Assembly (NCBI RefSeq): GCF_902167145.1
Contig: NC_050098.1
Location: forward strand, 133,002,207-133,066,206
Source of the DNA: Zea mays
Taxonomy: Eukaryota > Streptophyta > Magnoliopsida > Poales > Poaceae
Reading direction: 5' to 3'
DNA: 64,000 nucleotides
Position 1 is the first letter of the stretch. Every line of letters begins with the position of its first letter. Below the pieces are notes generated by a model. That model saw nothing but the letters and a program-made list of their open reading frames with translations, searched no databases and was not told the DNA's origin. Position numbers and translations under genes: made by a program. Shown here one piece after another: positions 21,783 to 32,545 of this stretch.

Positions 21783-24261
21783 AGATCATGAAACAGCCGT
21801 GGACCTCAAGGAACTCCTATGCCTTGTTGCCCTCCTTCTTGTTGTTGTCTTGGCCTTTGCCACCTTCCGCCGGTGGCCCGGCCTTATGGAAGTAGCGTCG
21901 AAGCATGACGCATTCCTCAAGGGTGTGCTTGACGGGACCCTGGTGATAGGGGCATGACTCCTTGAGCATCTTGTCGAACAGGTTGGCCCCTCCGGGAGGC
22001 TTCCGTGGGTTCCTGTGCTCGACAGCAGCGACAAGGTCTGCGTCGGCGGCGTCGCGCTTTGCTTGCGACTTCTTCTTGGCCTTCTTCTTCGTGCCCCGCT
22101 GGGCGGACGCCTCGGGGACGTCTTCCTGCTGGCGCCCCTGAGGCTGCTTGTCCTTCCAGAAGATAGCTTCGACTGTCTCCTGCCCAGAGGCGAACTTGGT
22201 GGCGATGTCCATCAACTCGCTCGCCTTAGTGGGAGTCTTGCGGCCCAGTTTGCTCACCAGGTCGTGGCAGGTGGTGCCGGCGAGGAACGCCCCGATGACA
22301 TCCGAGTCGGTGATGTTGGGCAGCTCAGTGCGCTGCTTTGAAAACCGCTGGATGTATTCTCGCAGGGATTCCCCTGGCTGCTGGCGGCAGCTTCGGAGGT
22401 CCCAAGAGTTCCCAGGGCGCACGTACGTGCCCTGGAAGTTTCCAGCGAAAGCCTTGACCAGGTCGTCCCAGATGGAGATCTGCGCAGGAGGCAGATGCTC
22501 CAGCCAGGCTCGGGCGGCGTCGGAGAGGAACAGGGGGAGGTTGCGGATGATGAGGTTGTCATCGTCCGTCCCTCCCAGCTGGCAGGCCAGCCGGTAGTCC
22601 GCAAGCCACAACTCTGGCCTTGTTTCCCCCGAGTACTAGGTGATGGTAGTTGGGGCCCAGAACCGGGTCGGGAACGGCGCCCGTCGTATGGCCCAGCTGA
22701 ATGCTTGCGGACCTAGTGGTTCGGGCGAGGGGCTCCGATCCTCCTCGCTGTCGTAGCGTCCCCCATGCCTGGTGTGGTAGCCTCGGCGCACCTTCTCGTC
22801 GAGGCGGGCTCGATGGTCGCGGCGGTGGTGCTCATTGCCGAGGCGACCCGGGGCTGCAGGCGTCGCGTCTCGTGTGCGCCCGGTGTGGACCGAGGCCTCC
22901 CGCATGAGTCGGGAAGTCGTTGCGTGATGCTCTCGGGGGCACCCTTGCCTTCGGGAGGCAGAGCTTTCGGCCCATCGAACCGCGGCATCCTCCAGGAGAT
23001 TCTTGAGTTCTCCCTGGATACGCCGCCCCTCGGTGGTGGATGGCTCTGACATTGCTCGAAGTAGTATTGCCGCTGCAGCCAGATTCTGACCGAACCCACT
23101 AGAGGTTGGGGGCAGCCTTGCCCTAGCATCGTCAATGGTACGGCGCTGGACGTCTCGGGCCTGATGACACGCTTCTCCAGCGAGTGTTCGGTCTGCCCAC
23201 TCCTGCTCGATGTTTTTCTGGAGCTGCACAAGTTGCCCTGCTTCCTCGTCGAGCTTGGCCTGCATCTCGCGGATTTGCTTGAGCTGTGTGTCCTGACCCC
23301 TCGCAGGGACTGGGACCACAGCTAGTTCCCGCAGGATGTCAACGCGAGAAGCAGGCCCAGGGGGATCGTCATCCTCCAGCATACCGAGGTGGTTGCCTTC
23401 GTCGTGACCCCCTAGATCGACGTGGAAACATTTGTGACTTGGGCCACAACCTTCGTCGTCAAGGCTGTGTCCATCATCGGAGCAATCAGAGAGGCAGTAG
23501 TCACATGCGGTCATGAGGTCTCGCATGGCACTAGGATCGCGGAGCCCGGAGAAATCACAACCGGAGTCGGGATCGTCCTCTTCCTCGAAACCCGGAGGCC
23601 CATAGGTTGAGACGGCCGTCAGTCGATCCCAGGTTGACCACATATGGTACCCCGGAAGGTCAGGGTATGCCTTTACGAAAGCGCTCACCAAAGCGGGGTC
23701 GCTTGGTGGATCGAAGCTGAATCTAAAAGGCACAGGGTGGAAAACGGACGGTACCTCTTGATCGATGGACGGTGACGAAGTCGCGTCGGGGACGGACTGC
23801 ACCGTTATCTCAGGTACAAGGGTAACGCCCAGCAAGCCCTTCACGAGTGTGCTGGCGTCATCTGTCCGCTTGGGGTTGGCACATTGCGGGGAAACGACAT
23901 CTGTCATTGTCTCAGGCGCGAGGACAACGCCCGACATGTCCCCCACTGGGGTGCCGGCATCGTCGACTCGCTCGACAGCTGACGAGGTGCCGCCTCCTGC
24001 CTGGCCACGGTTGCCCCGTCTCCTCCTCCTGCGGCGAGGAAGACGGCGGGACAAACCCGGATGCTGCTCTTCCGCCATGGGGGGAAGACGTCGTCGAGTT
24101 CGCCACCACCGGGCGAGCTGATGACCGTCGTTGTCGCTGTCGCGCTGCAGGGGGAGGAGTACCATGTCGTAGCTGCCATTGAGGGACATGAACTCGAGAC
24201 TCCCGAAACGGAGCAGCGTCCCGGGTTGAAGAGGTTGCTGGAGACTACCCATATGGAACAC
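21783..24261 (-). pseudogene. gag: Gag of element A (Tat-like gypsy), interrupted by stops
   Basis: ATG at 24261 opens 541 codons ending at a TAG near 22638; the same frame continues for 264 more codons to a second TAG near 21819 and then to the hAT insertion at 21782, so about 825 codons with two nonsense changes. The N-terminal half has an Arg-rich patch (RRLPRRRRRRRGN), an acidic region and a coiled coil. The Gag core follows the first stop: WLADYRLACQLGG, AARAWLEHLP, SLREYIQRFSKQ. Near the end CPYHQ...HTLEECVML is a zinc-finger-like motif. This shape (long N-terminal extension, late core) is usual for maize Tat-type gags. Both stops could come from C-to-T changes. Confidence 0.85.
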
Positions 24262-24299
24262 AATGGGAAGTTGTTCGTCAACACGCAGCAGTCCCCTAC

Positions 24300-24312
24300 C
24301 TAGCGCGCCAAC
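24300..24312 (-). other. Primer-binding site region of element A
   Basis: After the 5' LTR end (CGCCGACA on the minus strand) comes GTTGGCGCGCTAGG. A TGGCG-type start fits a tRNA primer; identity not assigned. Confidence 0.6.
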
Positions 24313-24994
24313 TGTCGGCGTTTCAACCCCGGGGGGTCCCTGGACCGATGAGTAAATTTGTCACTGCGTGTCCCAGCCCAGATGGTTGGCGCGAGATGGA
24401 ACACAAGGGGGGAAAACGCGGCTCGTTTTATCCTGCGCCAGGGGGATGCGCTCGTAGTAGGGGTTACAAGCGCTCGCAAGAGAGAGAGAGAGGGTGAGCC
24501 TGTTCGTCAGCCCGTTCTCCCGCGCGACCCTCCCGCATGAAGGCCCTGGACCTTCCTTTTATAGATGCAAGGAGAGGGTCCAGGTGTACAATGGGGGGTG
24601 TAGCTAGGTGCTAACGTGTCCGGCAGAGAGGTGCCGGAGCCCTGTGTACATGCCAACATGGCTGTTGGAGAGGTGCTAGGGCCCTGTGTACGCGGTAACG
24701 TGGCCGTCGGAGAAGCGCCGGAGCCCTATAGAAGCACATCTGTCGGTGCTGCTGGGATCTTGCTGACGTCTCCTTGCTTCCGTAGGGGGCTGAGAACCGC
24801 CGTCGTCATGGACGCACGCGGGAAACCATCATTACCTGTTACCGGGGCGAGCCAGATGGGACGCCGGTCTTGTTCCCCCGTAGCCTGAGCTAGCTAGGGG
24901 TAGGGTAATGAAGTATCCCCCGCGGCATGGTCGGTCCGAGCCCTAGGTCGGGCGAGGCGGAGACTCCTCCTGAGGCCGAGGCCGGGGTCGGGCG
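24313..24994 (-). repeat. Element A 5' LTR, downstream part
   Basis: The plus strand starts TGTCGGCG and continues at 31206 after element E. A TATAAAA-type promoter motif lies at 24557-24563 (minus). Ends in GGGCG, the TSD of E. Confidence 0.85.
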
Positions 24995-26407
24995 TGAAGG
25001 AAACGGGTGACGCCTAAGAGGGGGGGGTGAATTAGGACTTCTAAAACTTTTACTAAACTAGGCCACAATTAAATCCCTAGAGCAAAAACTATGCAAATAA
25101 TCAAAACTAGAATGTGCAAACTAGGTTTTGTCTAAGTGTTGCTATCTCTACCGCAAAGGCTAAGTTTCAATCTACACTAAATAAGTATGACTACAAGATT
25201 GAAACTTAAATGCTTAATATAAATGCGGAATGTAAAGAGCTAAGTAGAGAAGCAAACTCTCGTGGATGACGCCGGTATTTTTACCGAGGTATCTGGAACC
25301 ACGCAAGGTCCCGACTAATCCTCGTTGGTGCCCCTACGCAAAGGGAAGCCCACGTGAGGGCCAAGCACCACGGTCGAGTAACTCCGTAGAGAGCCACGGG
25401 CCTTCTCCACGCGCAAGTGGTGCTCCGCTTCCGGCTCCTCTCGGACGCTCCCCGCCGTCTCCACTATCGAGCTTCCGGCCAAAACGCCGCGGGCCTCGTT
25501 CCCTCCGGTACACGGTGGCGGCCGTGACACAAACGCGGTTGTCACGGTCTCGCAAGACTCTCGCCCCACTCGGTACAATTACAACGACTCACGCAAGAGC
25601 CGAGGGGTTGTGTGGTTTTACAAAACTCACTCAACTAACTAGGGTTCACCTAGAGCAAGCGCTAAAGCGGTCTAACTAACCTAAGCACTTCGCAAAGCAC
25701 CTACGCTAATCACCGAGTGATTCTATTAAGCACTTGGGTGTTTGAGCTCTTGGAAATGTGCACTATATGCCTTGGTATGTTGCTTGGGCTCCCACACTTG
25801 AGAATGGCCGGTTGGGGTGGTATTTATAGCCTCCACACCCCAAACTAGCCGTTGGACAGAAAGCAGCAGCTTTCTGTCGTCGGGTGCACCGGACAGTCCG
25901 GTGCACCACCGGACACTGCACAGTAGATGTCCGGTGCACGCCACGTCAGCCGACCGTTGGCGCCTGTAGCAGTCGACCGTTGGATCCGACCGTTGTCGTC
26001 TGCCCGTTGGCACACCGGACAGTCCGGTGCACACCGGACAGTCCGGTGCTACAGCCAGAGAGCGCCTGTCTGCGGCCTCTCTGCGCAGACTGTCCGGTGC
26101 CTCACCGGACAGTCCGGTGCACACCGGACACCAATGTCCGGTGCGCCACCAGGCGCTGGCTGACAGCCCTCATCTTGGATTTCTTCGCTGATTTCTTCGG
26201 GCTTCTTTGTTCTTGAGTATTGGACTCCTATGTATCTTTTTATGTCTTCTTTTGAGGTGTTGCATCCTCATTGCCTTGGTCCAATTCTCTTCGCATCCTG
26301 TGAACTACAAACACAAACACTAGAAAACTTATTAGTTCACGGATTGTGTTGTTCATCAAACACCAAAACTCAATTAGTCAAATGGCCCGGGGTCCATTTT
26401 CCTTACA
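24995..26407 (-). repeat. Element E 3' LTR
   Basis: 1,413 bp, plus-strand start TGAAGGAAACGGGTGACGCC, end TTTTCCTTACA. It carries at least five copies of the CACCGGACAGTCCGGTG palindrome or halves of it at 25884-26145, just upstream (minus sense) of the TATA box. Plus-strand ORFs at 25266 and 25884 recur in the other LTR only because the LTRs are copies. Confidence 0.95.
25821..25828 (-). promoter_or_regulatory. TATA box of element E 3' LTR
   Basis: Minus-strand TATAAATA lies downstream of the palindrome cluster. Confidence 0.75.
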
Positions 26408-27605
26408 ATCTCCCCCTTTTTGGTGATTGATGACAACACAACCAAAGCAAGCAAATATTACAAGTGTTTGAATGAAAATATGCATTTTACTTGCTAAGAT
26501 GCATGATTGTCCCCACAATGTGATATTATGGACTTAAGCCTCCCCCTAACTCCATAATTCACTTACTTCCTATTTTTGGACCAAATAACCAAAACCACTT
26601 GAAAAGCCATTTGTAGATATAAAATTTTAAATTGGTGGTGTTTGGTGTTTGATAAAGTTTTCATTTCTTTGGTCCCTAAACTTCTCCCCCTTTGGCATCA
26701 ACCACCGAAAAGGAAGACATTAAAAGCATGTGAAAATTAGAGGTGCAAGTCATGATTTGAAAAGACTAACTTCCCTTATGCATAGGTAATAGAATATGAG
26801 TTAACTACTTATGCATTTTTGCAACATGGAAGCATATGATATGAAATATAGTCTAATCAAATATTGGAGAAGACATGTAAATGATACTGAATGTAGTCTC
26901 AAAAGATACCAATTGAAAGTCAATGGTGAGCTTGAGAGACATGAGAGTTCTTGGAGATTTTGCAGTGGAAGATTGTTGTCTTTCTCCGGGGACTTTATTT
27001 TCCTTACAATGAGACTATCACATGAAATAGACTTGAAAAGGTGTTAGTCTCAAAGTGTTAGATTATAGAGTAACCTCCCCCTAAAGGTGTGCATACAAGT
27101 TTTGAATACTTGTAGGAGACATGCACTTTGATTTGATATCAAGAGGGGCAAATTATCCATAATCCAAACTTTGGCACATATAAGTTAAATGATACAACTT
27201 GTAGAAATCAAAATTTCAATTTATGCATCATTTACTATGGAGTGATATAGAAGCTATGTGCCGTGCTTTAACTAAACATTTTAAGCCATGTAGGTTTGCT
27301 TAAGTATATGAATTTAAAAACTAGCAATCCTACCATAAGATTTACCTAGTATGCATGATTTTGAACAAAAGTACATAACAAATGTAATACTAGGCAAGAA
27401 AGGTAAACTTGATAAAAGGTAAATAGATACGCATATCTAAAAACGAGAAATATAATACAACTAGTTACCTTAGTCATGGGTGGGAAATTTGGGTCAAAAA
27501 TTTTCACTAACCCACTTGGCAATAAACTTGATCCAATATGATGTATCCCATGATATACATCCAAATTTGCCAAGTCTCCAAATTTCTCGAAGACCTTCGG
27601 TCCAC
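26408..27605 (-). other. Non-coding region of element E with repeated polypurine tracts
   Basis: On the minus strand this lies between the gag stop and the 3' LTR, where pol would normally be. The true polypurine tract is AAAAAGGGGGAGAT at 26408-26421. Further GGGGGAGG/GGGGGAG-type runs occur near 26541, 26686 and 27078, the multi-PPT pattern of Sireviruses. The ORFs at 26811 (+) and 27627 (-) have no family resemblance. Confidence 0.8.
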
Positions 27606-29711
27606 TCACTTCCCTTTCGGGATCCAAACCTTCTTGGTGCTTTTCATGGTTGAAATTATCTCCTTTGGCACCCAGATGCGTTTGGCCCCCTTTCCTTTGT
27701 TGGCTTGCTTGTTGGCCTTGATTGCTATCACCTTTCCGTTCTTTTTCTTCTTGATCAAATATGGTGTAGCATCCTTTTTGTTCACCTTTTTGATGTAGGT
27801 GTTTGAGATTTTGCTTGATGGCTTTTGCTTGAGCTTTTGTCTTTGTTTATCCCCGGTCATCGCCTTGCATTGGAAAGACTTGTGGCCTTCCTTGTGGCAT
27901 AGCCTACAAATCACAGTTTCTCCCTCCATAGGCTTGTTCACTCCCGCAGTGGTGTTATCCTGTGGAGGTTGGATTCGTTTGGCTTTGCCTTTCTTGTCAT
28001 ACAAAGCCTTGCCAAGGCGAGCCACTTCTTGCTTTAATTGTTCATTTTCCTTTGCAACCTCATCCGTACATGTCTCTACAACAATATTCTCAACAATGAC
28101 TTGGTTGCAGGGGTTAGAATCATCAATTAAATCAAAGCAGGAAGTAGAAGCATCTTTCTTAATTATTTCAGGTATTTCAACTAAAGATGCTGCTGGGGTG
28201 CTACCAATGTTTTCTAGCTTAGTAGTTAGCTCATTGTTGTGTATGCTAAGAATTTCCATTTTCTCTAGCAAATTTTCAATAGCTTCTTGGGAGCTAGCTA
28301 ACTTAGCCTTAAGTTTTTCATTCCTTTTAATAAGGCTATCATCGGTAGCAGTGGATGGAGCACTAGATTCTAATAGCTCAATTTTAGTTGATAGCTCACT
28401 ATTTAAGTTTGCAAAAGTTTCAAATTTTTCTAGCAAACCTTTGTAATCATTTTGAGAGCTAACCAACTTATTTTTCAAAGTTTTAAGTTGAGCTTTTTGC
28501 TTAGTGCAAACATCCTGGAAAAATTCTACGGCTTCCGCAAGCTCATCTAGAGAGGGCTTTCCCTCACCTTCATCATCACTACTACTTTCATCACTAGAGG
28601 ATGGAATGCTTTTGTTACCTCTTGCCATAAGGCATTTGTGTGATGACCGTGATGATCGTGATGAGGACCGGTGGCTGCGTGTCCTTGGAGGTTCATCTTC
28701 ACTTGAAGAATCATCCCAAGTTCTAACACTTGTTAGCGCCTTGCCTTTGCTCCTCTCCTTTTTGGGTTTGGCCATATTTGGACAGTTGTCCCTGAAGTGA
28801 CCCTTCTCCCCACATGCGAAGCATCCTCTCTTCCTTTGCTTTTTCCTGTCAATGTTAAAGAGAAGATCCTCGACCTGCAGGGGCACACCCATTAGATTAA
28901 TCTTGCGGATCATCCCCATTACCTTTCCGACGCGTCGGATTGTTTCTTCGTCCTCGGAGGATGATGTGCATGGTTGATTATCTTCATCATCATCACTTTC
29001 TTCTTCTTCCTCTTCTTCACTTGAGGAACTTGGTGTGGGAGCCTTCTTTTTGCCCTTCCTTTCATCACATGCAAAAGCATATGGTCTTGAGGAAGTTAGC
29101 TCCTCTCCCCGACTCATTTTTTGCGACATCTCAAAGGCCGCGATTTTCCCAATCACAATGGTCGGGGTCATGATGCTTAAGTCCTCCATGTTGTGAAGGA
29201 TGGTGATGATGCTCCCATATCTTTGTTGTGGTAGCAGGGAGATAATCTTCCTCACAATGTTCGCATCACCTAGCTTATTAATGCCAATAGAATTGAGCTC
29301 ATTGATAATTAGATTCAAGCGAGAATACATGTCTCTAACAAGCTCATCATCTTTCATAGCAAAAGAATTATACTCATTTAAGACTAGGCAATGTTTTTGC
29401 TCACGGACATTGGATGTGCCGTCATGGAGCTCATGCAATTTTAGCCAAATCTCATTAGCAGTTTTCAGGGTAAATACTTGATTGAAAATATCCATGCTAA
29501 GAGATTCATACAAGCAATTTTTGGCTCTAGCATTTAAATGAATTTCTTTTTCTTCACTCGTGGTGGGTTTCTCGGGATTCTTGAGGGGTTTCATCCCGTC
29601 ACGAGTGACTCTCCAAACACCTAGATCAACGGCCTCTAGGTAACAAGCCATTCTAGCACTATAATATGGGAAGTTAGTGCCGTCGAAGTGTGGTGGCCTA
29701 TGGGTATCCAT
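27606..29711 (-). CDS. gag: Gag polyprotein of element E with two zinc knuckles (intact)
   Basis: 701 aa from MDTHRPPHFDG to KKVWIPKGK, with no stop or frameshift. An N-terminal copia-type Gag core (residues about 10-215; WLKLHELHDG, MYSRLNLIINEL) is followed by a Ser/Glu/Asp-rich acidic run (about 228-260), a CCHC zinc knuckle CFACGEKGHFRDNC (about 303-316), an Arg/Ser-rich stretch, a long coiled coil (about 380-600) and a second CCHC knuckle CRLCHKEGHKSFQC (about 606-619), then a very basic tail ending in two WVPK/WIPK motifs also seen in the Gag of C. Role: particle assembly and RNA packaging. The start is the first Met, about 68 nt after the primer site. It seems able to act only as a packaged or Gag-supplying partner because the element has no enzymes. 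Confidence 0.9.
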   Translation of the reverse strand: MDTHRPPHFDGTNFPYYSARMACYLEAVDLGVWRVTRDGMKPLKNPEKPTTSEEKEIHLNARAKNCLYESLSMDIFNQVFTLKTANEIWLKLHELHDGTSNVREQKHCLVLNEYNSFAMKDDELVRDMYSRLNLIINELNSIGINKLGDANIVRKIISLLPQQRYGSIITILHNMEDLSIMTPTIVIGKIAAFEMSQKMSRGEELTSSRPYAFACDERKGKKKAPTPSSSSEEEEEEESDDDEDNQPCTSSSEDEETIRRVGKVMGMIRKINLMGVPLQVEDLLFNIDRKKQRKRGCFACGEKGHFRDNCPNMAKPKKERSKGKALTSVRTWDDSSSEDEPPRTRSHRSSSRSSRSSHKCLMARGNKSIPSSSDESSSDDEGEGKPSLDELAEAVEFFQDVCTKQKAQLKTLKNKLVSSQNDYKGLLEKFETFANLNSELSTKIELLESSAPSTATDDSLIKRNEKLKAKLASSQEAIENLLEKMEILSIHNNELTTKLENIGSTPAASLVEIPEIIKKDASTSCFDLIDDSNPCNQVIVENIVVETCTDEVAKENEQLKQEVARLGKALYDKKGKAKRIQPPQDNTTAGVNKPMEGETVICRLCHKEGHKSFQCKAMTGDKQRQKLKQKPSSKISNTYIKKVNKKDATPYLIKKKKNGKVIAIKANKQANKGKGAKRIWVPKEIISTMKSTKKVWIPKGK

Positions 29712-29778
29712 CCCTTCCTCTAAAAAGTGTCGGCTCTTTTAGCGGTGAAGCTAAAGCGTTTCAAATGAGCCAAACCGG

Positions 29779-29790
29779 GCTCTGATACCA
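29779..29790 (-). other. Primer-binding site of element E (initiator Met tRNA type)
   Basis: Minus strand TGGTATCAGAGC, complementary to the 3' end of plant initiator methionine tRNA, two bases after the 5' LTR. Confidence 0.95.
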
Positions 29791-29792
29791 CT

Positions 29793-31205
29793 TGAAGGAA
29801 ACGGGTGACGCCTAAGAGGGGGGGGTGAATTAGGACTTCTAAAACTTTTACTAAACTAGGCCACAATTAAATCCCTAGAGCAAAAACTATGCAAATAATC
29901 AAAACTAGAATGTGCAAACTAGGTTTTGTCTAAGTGTTGCTATCTCTACCGCAAAGGCTAAGTTTCAATCTACACTAAATAAGTATGACTACAAGATTGA
30001 AACTTAAATGCTTAATATAAATGCGGAATGTAAAGAGCTAAGTAGAGAAGCAAACTCTCGTGGATGACGCCGGTATTTTTACCGAGGTATCCGGAACCAC
30101 GCAAGGTCCCGACTAATCCTCGTTGGTGCCCCTACGCAAAGGGAAGCCCACGCGAGGGCCAAGCACCACGGTCGAGTAACTCCGTAGAGAGCCACGGGCC
30201 TTCTCCACGCGCAAGTGGTGCTCCGCTTCCGGCTCCTCTCGGACGCTCCACGTCGTCTCCACTATCGAGCTTCCGGCCGAAACGCCGCGGGCCTCGTTCC
30301 CTCCGGTACACGGTGGCGGCCGTGACACAAACGCGGTTGTCACGGTCTCGCAAGACTCTCACCCCACTCGGTACAATTACAACGACTCACGCAAGAGCCG
30401 AGGGGTTGTGTGGTTTTACAAAACTCACTCAACTAACTAGGGTTCACCTAGAGCAAGCGCTAAAGCGGTCTAACTAACCTAAGCACTTCGCAAAGCACCT
30501 ACGCTAATCACCGAGTGATTCTATTAAGCACTTGGGTGTTTGAGCTCTTGGAAATGTGCACTATATGCCTTGGTATGTTGCTTGGGCTCCCACACTTGAG
30601 AATGGCCGGTTGGGGTGGTATTTATAGCCTCCACACCCCAAACTAGCCGTTGGACAGAAAGCAGCAGCTTTCTGTCGTCGGGTGCACCGGACAGTCCGGT
30701 GCACCACCGGACACTGCACAGTAGATGTCCGGTGCACGCCACGTCAGCCGACAGTTGGCGCCTGTAGCAGTCGACCGTTGGATCCGACCGTTGCTGTCTG
30801 CCCGTTGGCACACCGGACAGTCCGGTGCACATCGGACAGTCCGGTGCTACAGCCAGAGAGCGCCTGTCTGCGGCCTCTCTGCGCAGACTGTCCGGTGCCT
30901 CACCGGACAGTCCGGTGCACACCGGACACCAATGTCCGGTGCGCCACCAGGCGCTGGCTGACAGCCCTCATCTTGGATTTCTTCGCTGATTTCTTCGGGC
31001 TTCTTTGTTCTTGAGTATTGGACTCCTATGTATCTTTTTATGTCTTCTTTTGAGGTGTTGCATCCTCATTGCCTTGGTCCAATTCTCTTCGCATCCTGTG
31101 AACTACAAACACAAACACTAGAAAACTTATTAGTTCACGGATTGTGTTGTTCATCAAACACCAAAACTCAATTAGTCAAATGGCCCGGGGTCCATTTTCC
31201 TTACA
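29793..31205 (-). repeat. Element E 5' LTR
   Basis: 1,413 bp partner of 24995-26407. The palindrome cluster is at 30682-30945. Confidence 0.95.
30619..30626 (-). promoter_or_regulatory. TATA box of element E 5' LTR
   Basis: Minus-strand TATAAATA; the expected promoter for the E transcript and its gag. Confidence 0.75.
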
Positions 31206-31927
31206 GGGCGAGGACGCGATTCCTCCCGAGGTCGAGGTTGAGGCCGAGACCTGGGGTCGGGCGAGGCGGAGACCACCTTCCGAGGCCGAGGTTGAGGCCG
31301 AGCCCTATGGTCGGGCGAGGCGGAGACCACCTTCCGAGGCCGAGGTTGAGGCCGAGCCCTGGGGTCAGGCGAGGCGGAGACCTCCTCCTGAGGACGAGGC
31401 CCAAGGTCGGGCGAGGCGGAGCTTCCTGTTGTGCCTGAGGCTGAACTTAGCTGTTGTCAGCCTCATCCTGACGGGTGGCACAGCAGTTGGAGCGGGGCGA
31501 GCGGTGCTGTTTTCCTGTCGGGTCGGTCAGTGGAAGGGCGAAGTGACTGCGGTCACTTCGACCTTGCCGACTGAGGCACGTGTGTTAGGATAAGGTGTCA
31601 GGCAATCCTCGCATTGAATGCGCCTGCGATACGGTTGGTTGGTGAGGCGATTTGGCCAAGGTTGCTTCACAACGAAGCCTGCCCGAGCTGGGCTTCGGGC
31701 GAGTCGAGGGTGCGCCCGTTGCTTGAGGAGGCCCTCGGGCGAGGCGTGACTTCGTCCGGGACTATAGTTCCCGCCCGAGGCTGGGCTCGGGCGAGGCGAG
31801 ATCGTGTCCCTTGGGTAGACGAAGCCTTGACCTGAACCGCACCCATCAGTCTTAGCGGTTTGTGCTGATGGTGGTTACCAGCCGCGTTTAGGAGTGTTGG
31901 GGGTACCCCTAATTACGGTACCCAACA
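31206..31927 (-). repeat. Element A 5' LTR, upstream part
   Basis: Continuation of the LTR after E; ends GGTACCCAACA at 31927, next to TSD AGTAC. The palindrome-like TTGGGGGTACCCC/GGTACCCAA block (31898-31927) forms the LTR tip. Confidence 0.85.
31225..31435. repeat. 54-bp GC-rich tandem repeat in element A LTR
   Basis: About four units with CCGAGGTTGAGGCCGAG, GGTCGGGCGAGGCGGAGAC and CACCTTCCGAGG. Element E inserted at the edge of this array: GGTCGGGCG also precedes its left end. Confidence 0.9.
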
Positions 31928-31932
31928 AGTAC

Positions 31933-32545
31933 TAACTCAAGGAAACCCTAGTGACTCATGTGTACTATAAAGGAAAGTTGTATTCAAAATACAACTTGAT
32001 GTATCTCTATTATAACTACATATTCATAGCATCACATGAGCATTCATGTATATATATGGTTATGTATAGAAAACGAAGAAGGAGTGAGTGTCGAAGAAGA
32101 AGAGACTGTACCACCAACTGAGACTCCACCTGTCGGGAACAGTTTTTATTTCGATATCTGTAGAACAGATCCCGAATCCCCTACAACACAAGGCAAGCCC
32201 CGGTGCATTTACCTTTTCCTTGAGATTTTAAACTCTTTATCACTTGAATGATGCATTAGGTGATAGGAGTTGGATGCTAAATCATTTGCTGCATTTCCTT
32301 CCTTGGAACTGTTTACCCTTCCTTGATTACCTATTTTGTTAAAAAGTTTTCTGATGCTTAGTCTTGCTTTAGAAAACAAAAATGTTTTGGTTTTAACAAA
32401 AGATGATGCTTCAGATGGAATGGGATGTTTTAAAAATAAAATTGAAGAGAGTCTCGGTGTAGTGTCTACGTCTGAGTCAATTAAGGACCGTGTCGATGTA
32501 GGCCTGACCGCCTGATGATCGAGGACCTTTTAACTGGTCACATGT
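31933..32545 (+). repeat. Element 1 3' LTR, segment 3 of 4
   Basis: The LTR resumes after A's TSD (TAACTCAAGG...). The 71-codon ORF at 32036 is not conserved with anything I know. It ends GGTCACATGT, which in D (other strand, about 52440-52455) runs straight on into sequence now found at 50235, giving the empty site of element B. Confidence 0.8.

Larger units (their letters stand above)
24995..31205 (-). mobile_element. Element E: gag-only Sirevirus-like Ty1/copia retrotransposon
   Basis: 6,211 bp, flanked by GGGCG (24990-24994; 31206-31210). Two LTRs of exactly 1,413 bp differ at about 10 positions (0.7%). Sense strand is minus: LTR, TGGTATCAGAGC primer site, a 701-aa Gag, about 1.2 kb with several polypurine runs, LTR. 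No protease, integrase, RT or RNase H. The LTR palindromes and polypurine signature are Sirevirus traits. It is the youngest datable insertion here and is probably mobilised by an autonomous relative. Confidence 0.9.
11160..31927 (-). mobile_element. Element A: Tat-like Ty3/gypsy retrotransposon, nested host of hAT, F and E
   Basis: It is flanked by perfect 5-bp TSDs AGTAC (11155-11159 and 31928-31932). On the sense (minus) strand the order is 5' LTR (31927 to 24313, interrupted by E), primer-binding region, gag (24261-21783), then hAT with F inside, protease-RT-RNase H (13502-11519), and a 3' LTR stub (11518-11160). Without guests A is about 6.3 kb. Integrase and most of the 3' LTR are deleted, so it cannot move on its own. 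LTR start TGTTGGGTACC and end CCGACA, and RT wording such as the DSTAGCE and FLDAYSGYHQI stretches, suit the maize Xilon/Diguus or Gyma group; that name is from memory. Confidence 0.85.

Noticed and set aside
21580..21957. Plus-strand 125-codon ORF
   Set aside because: It crosses the hAT/element A boundary, including the TSD, so it cannot be an evolved gene.
25880..26150. Possible CRISPR-like array of CACCGGACAGTCCGGTG repeats
   Set aside because: Spacing is irregular, the units are self-palindromic and overlap, the genome is a plant, and the motif is a known Sirevirus LTR feature.
25266..26216. ORFs repeated in both LTRs of E (also 30064-31014)
   Set aside because: They read through LTR palindromes and are duplicated only because LTRs are copies.
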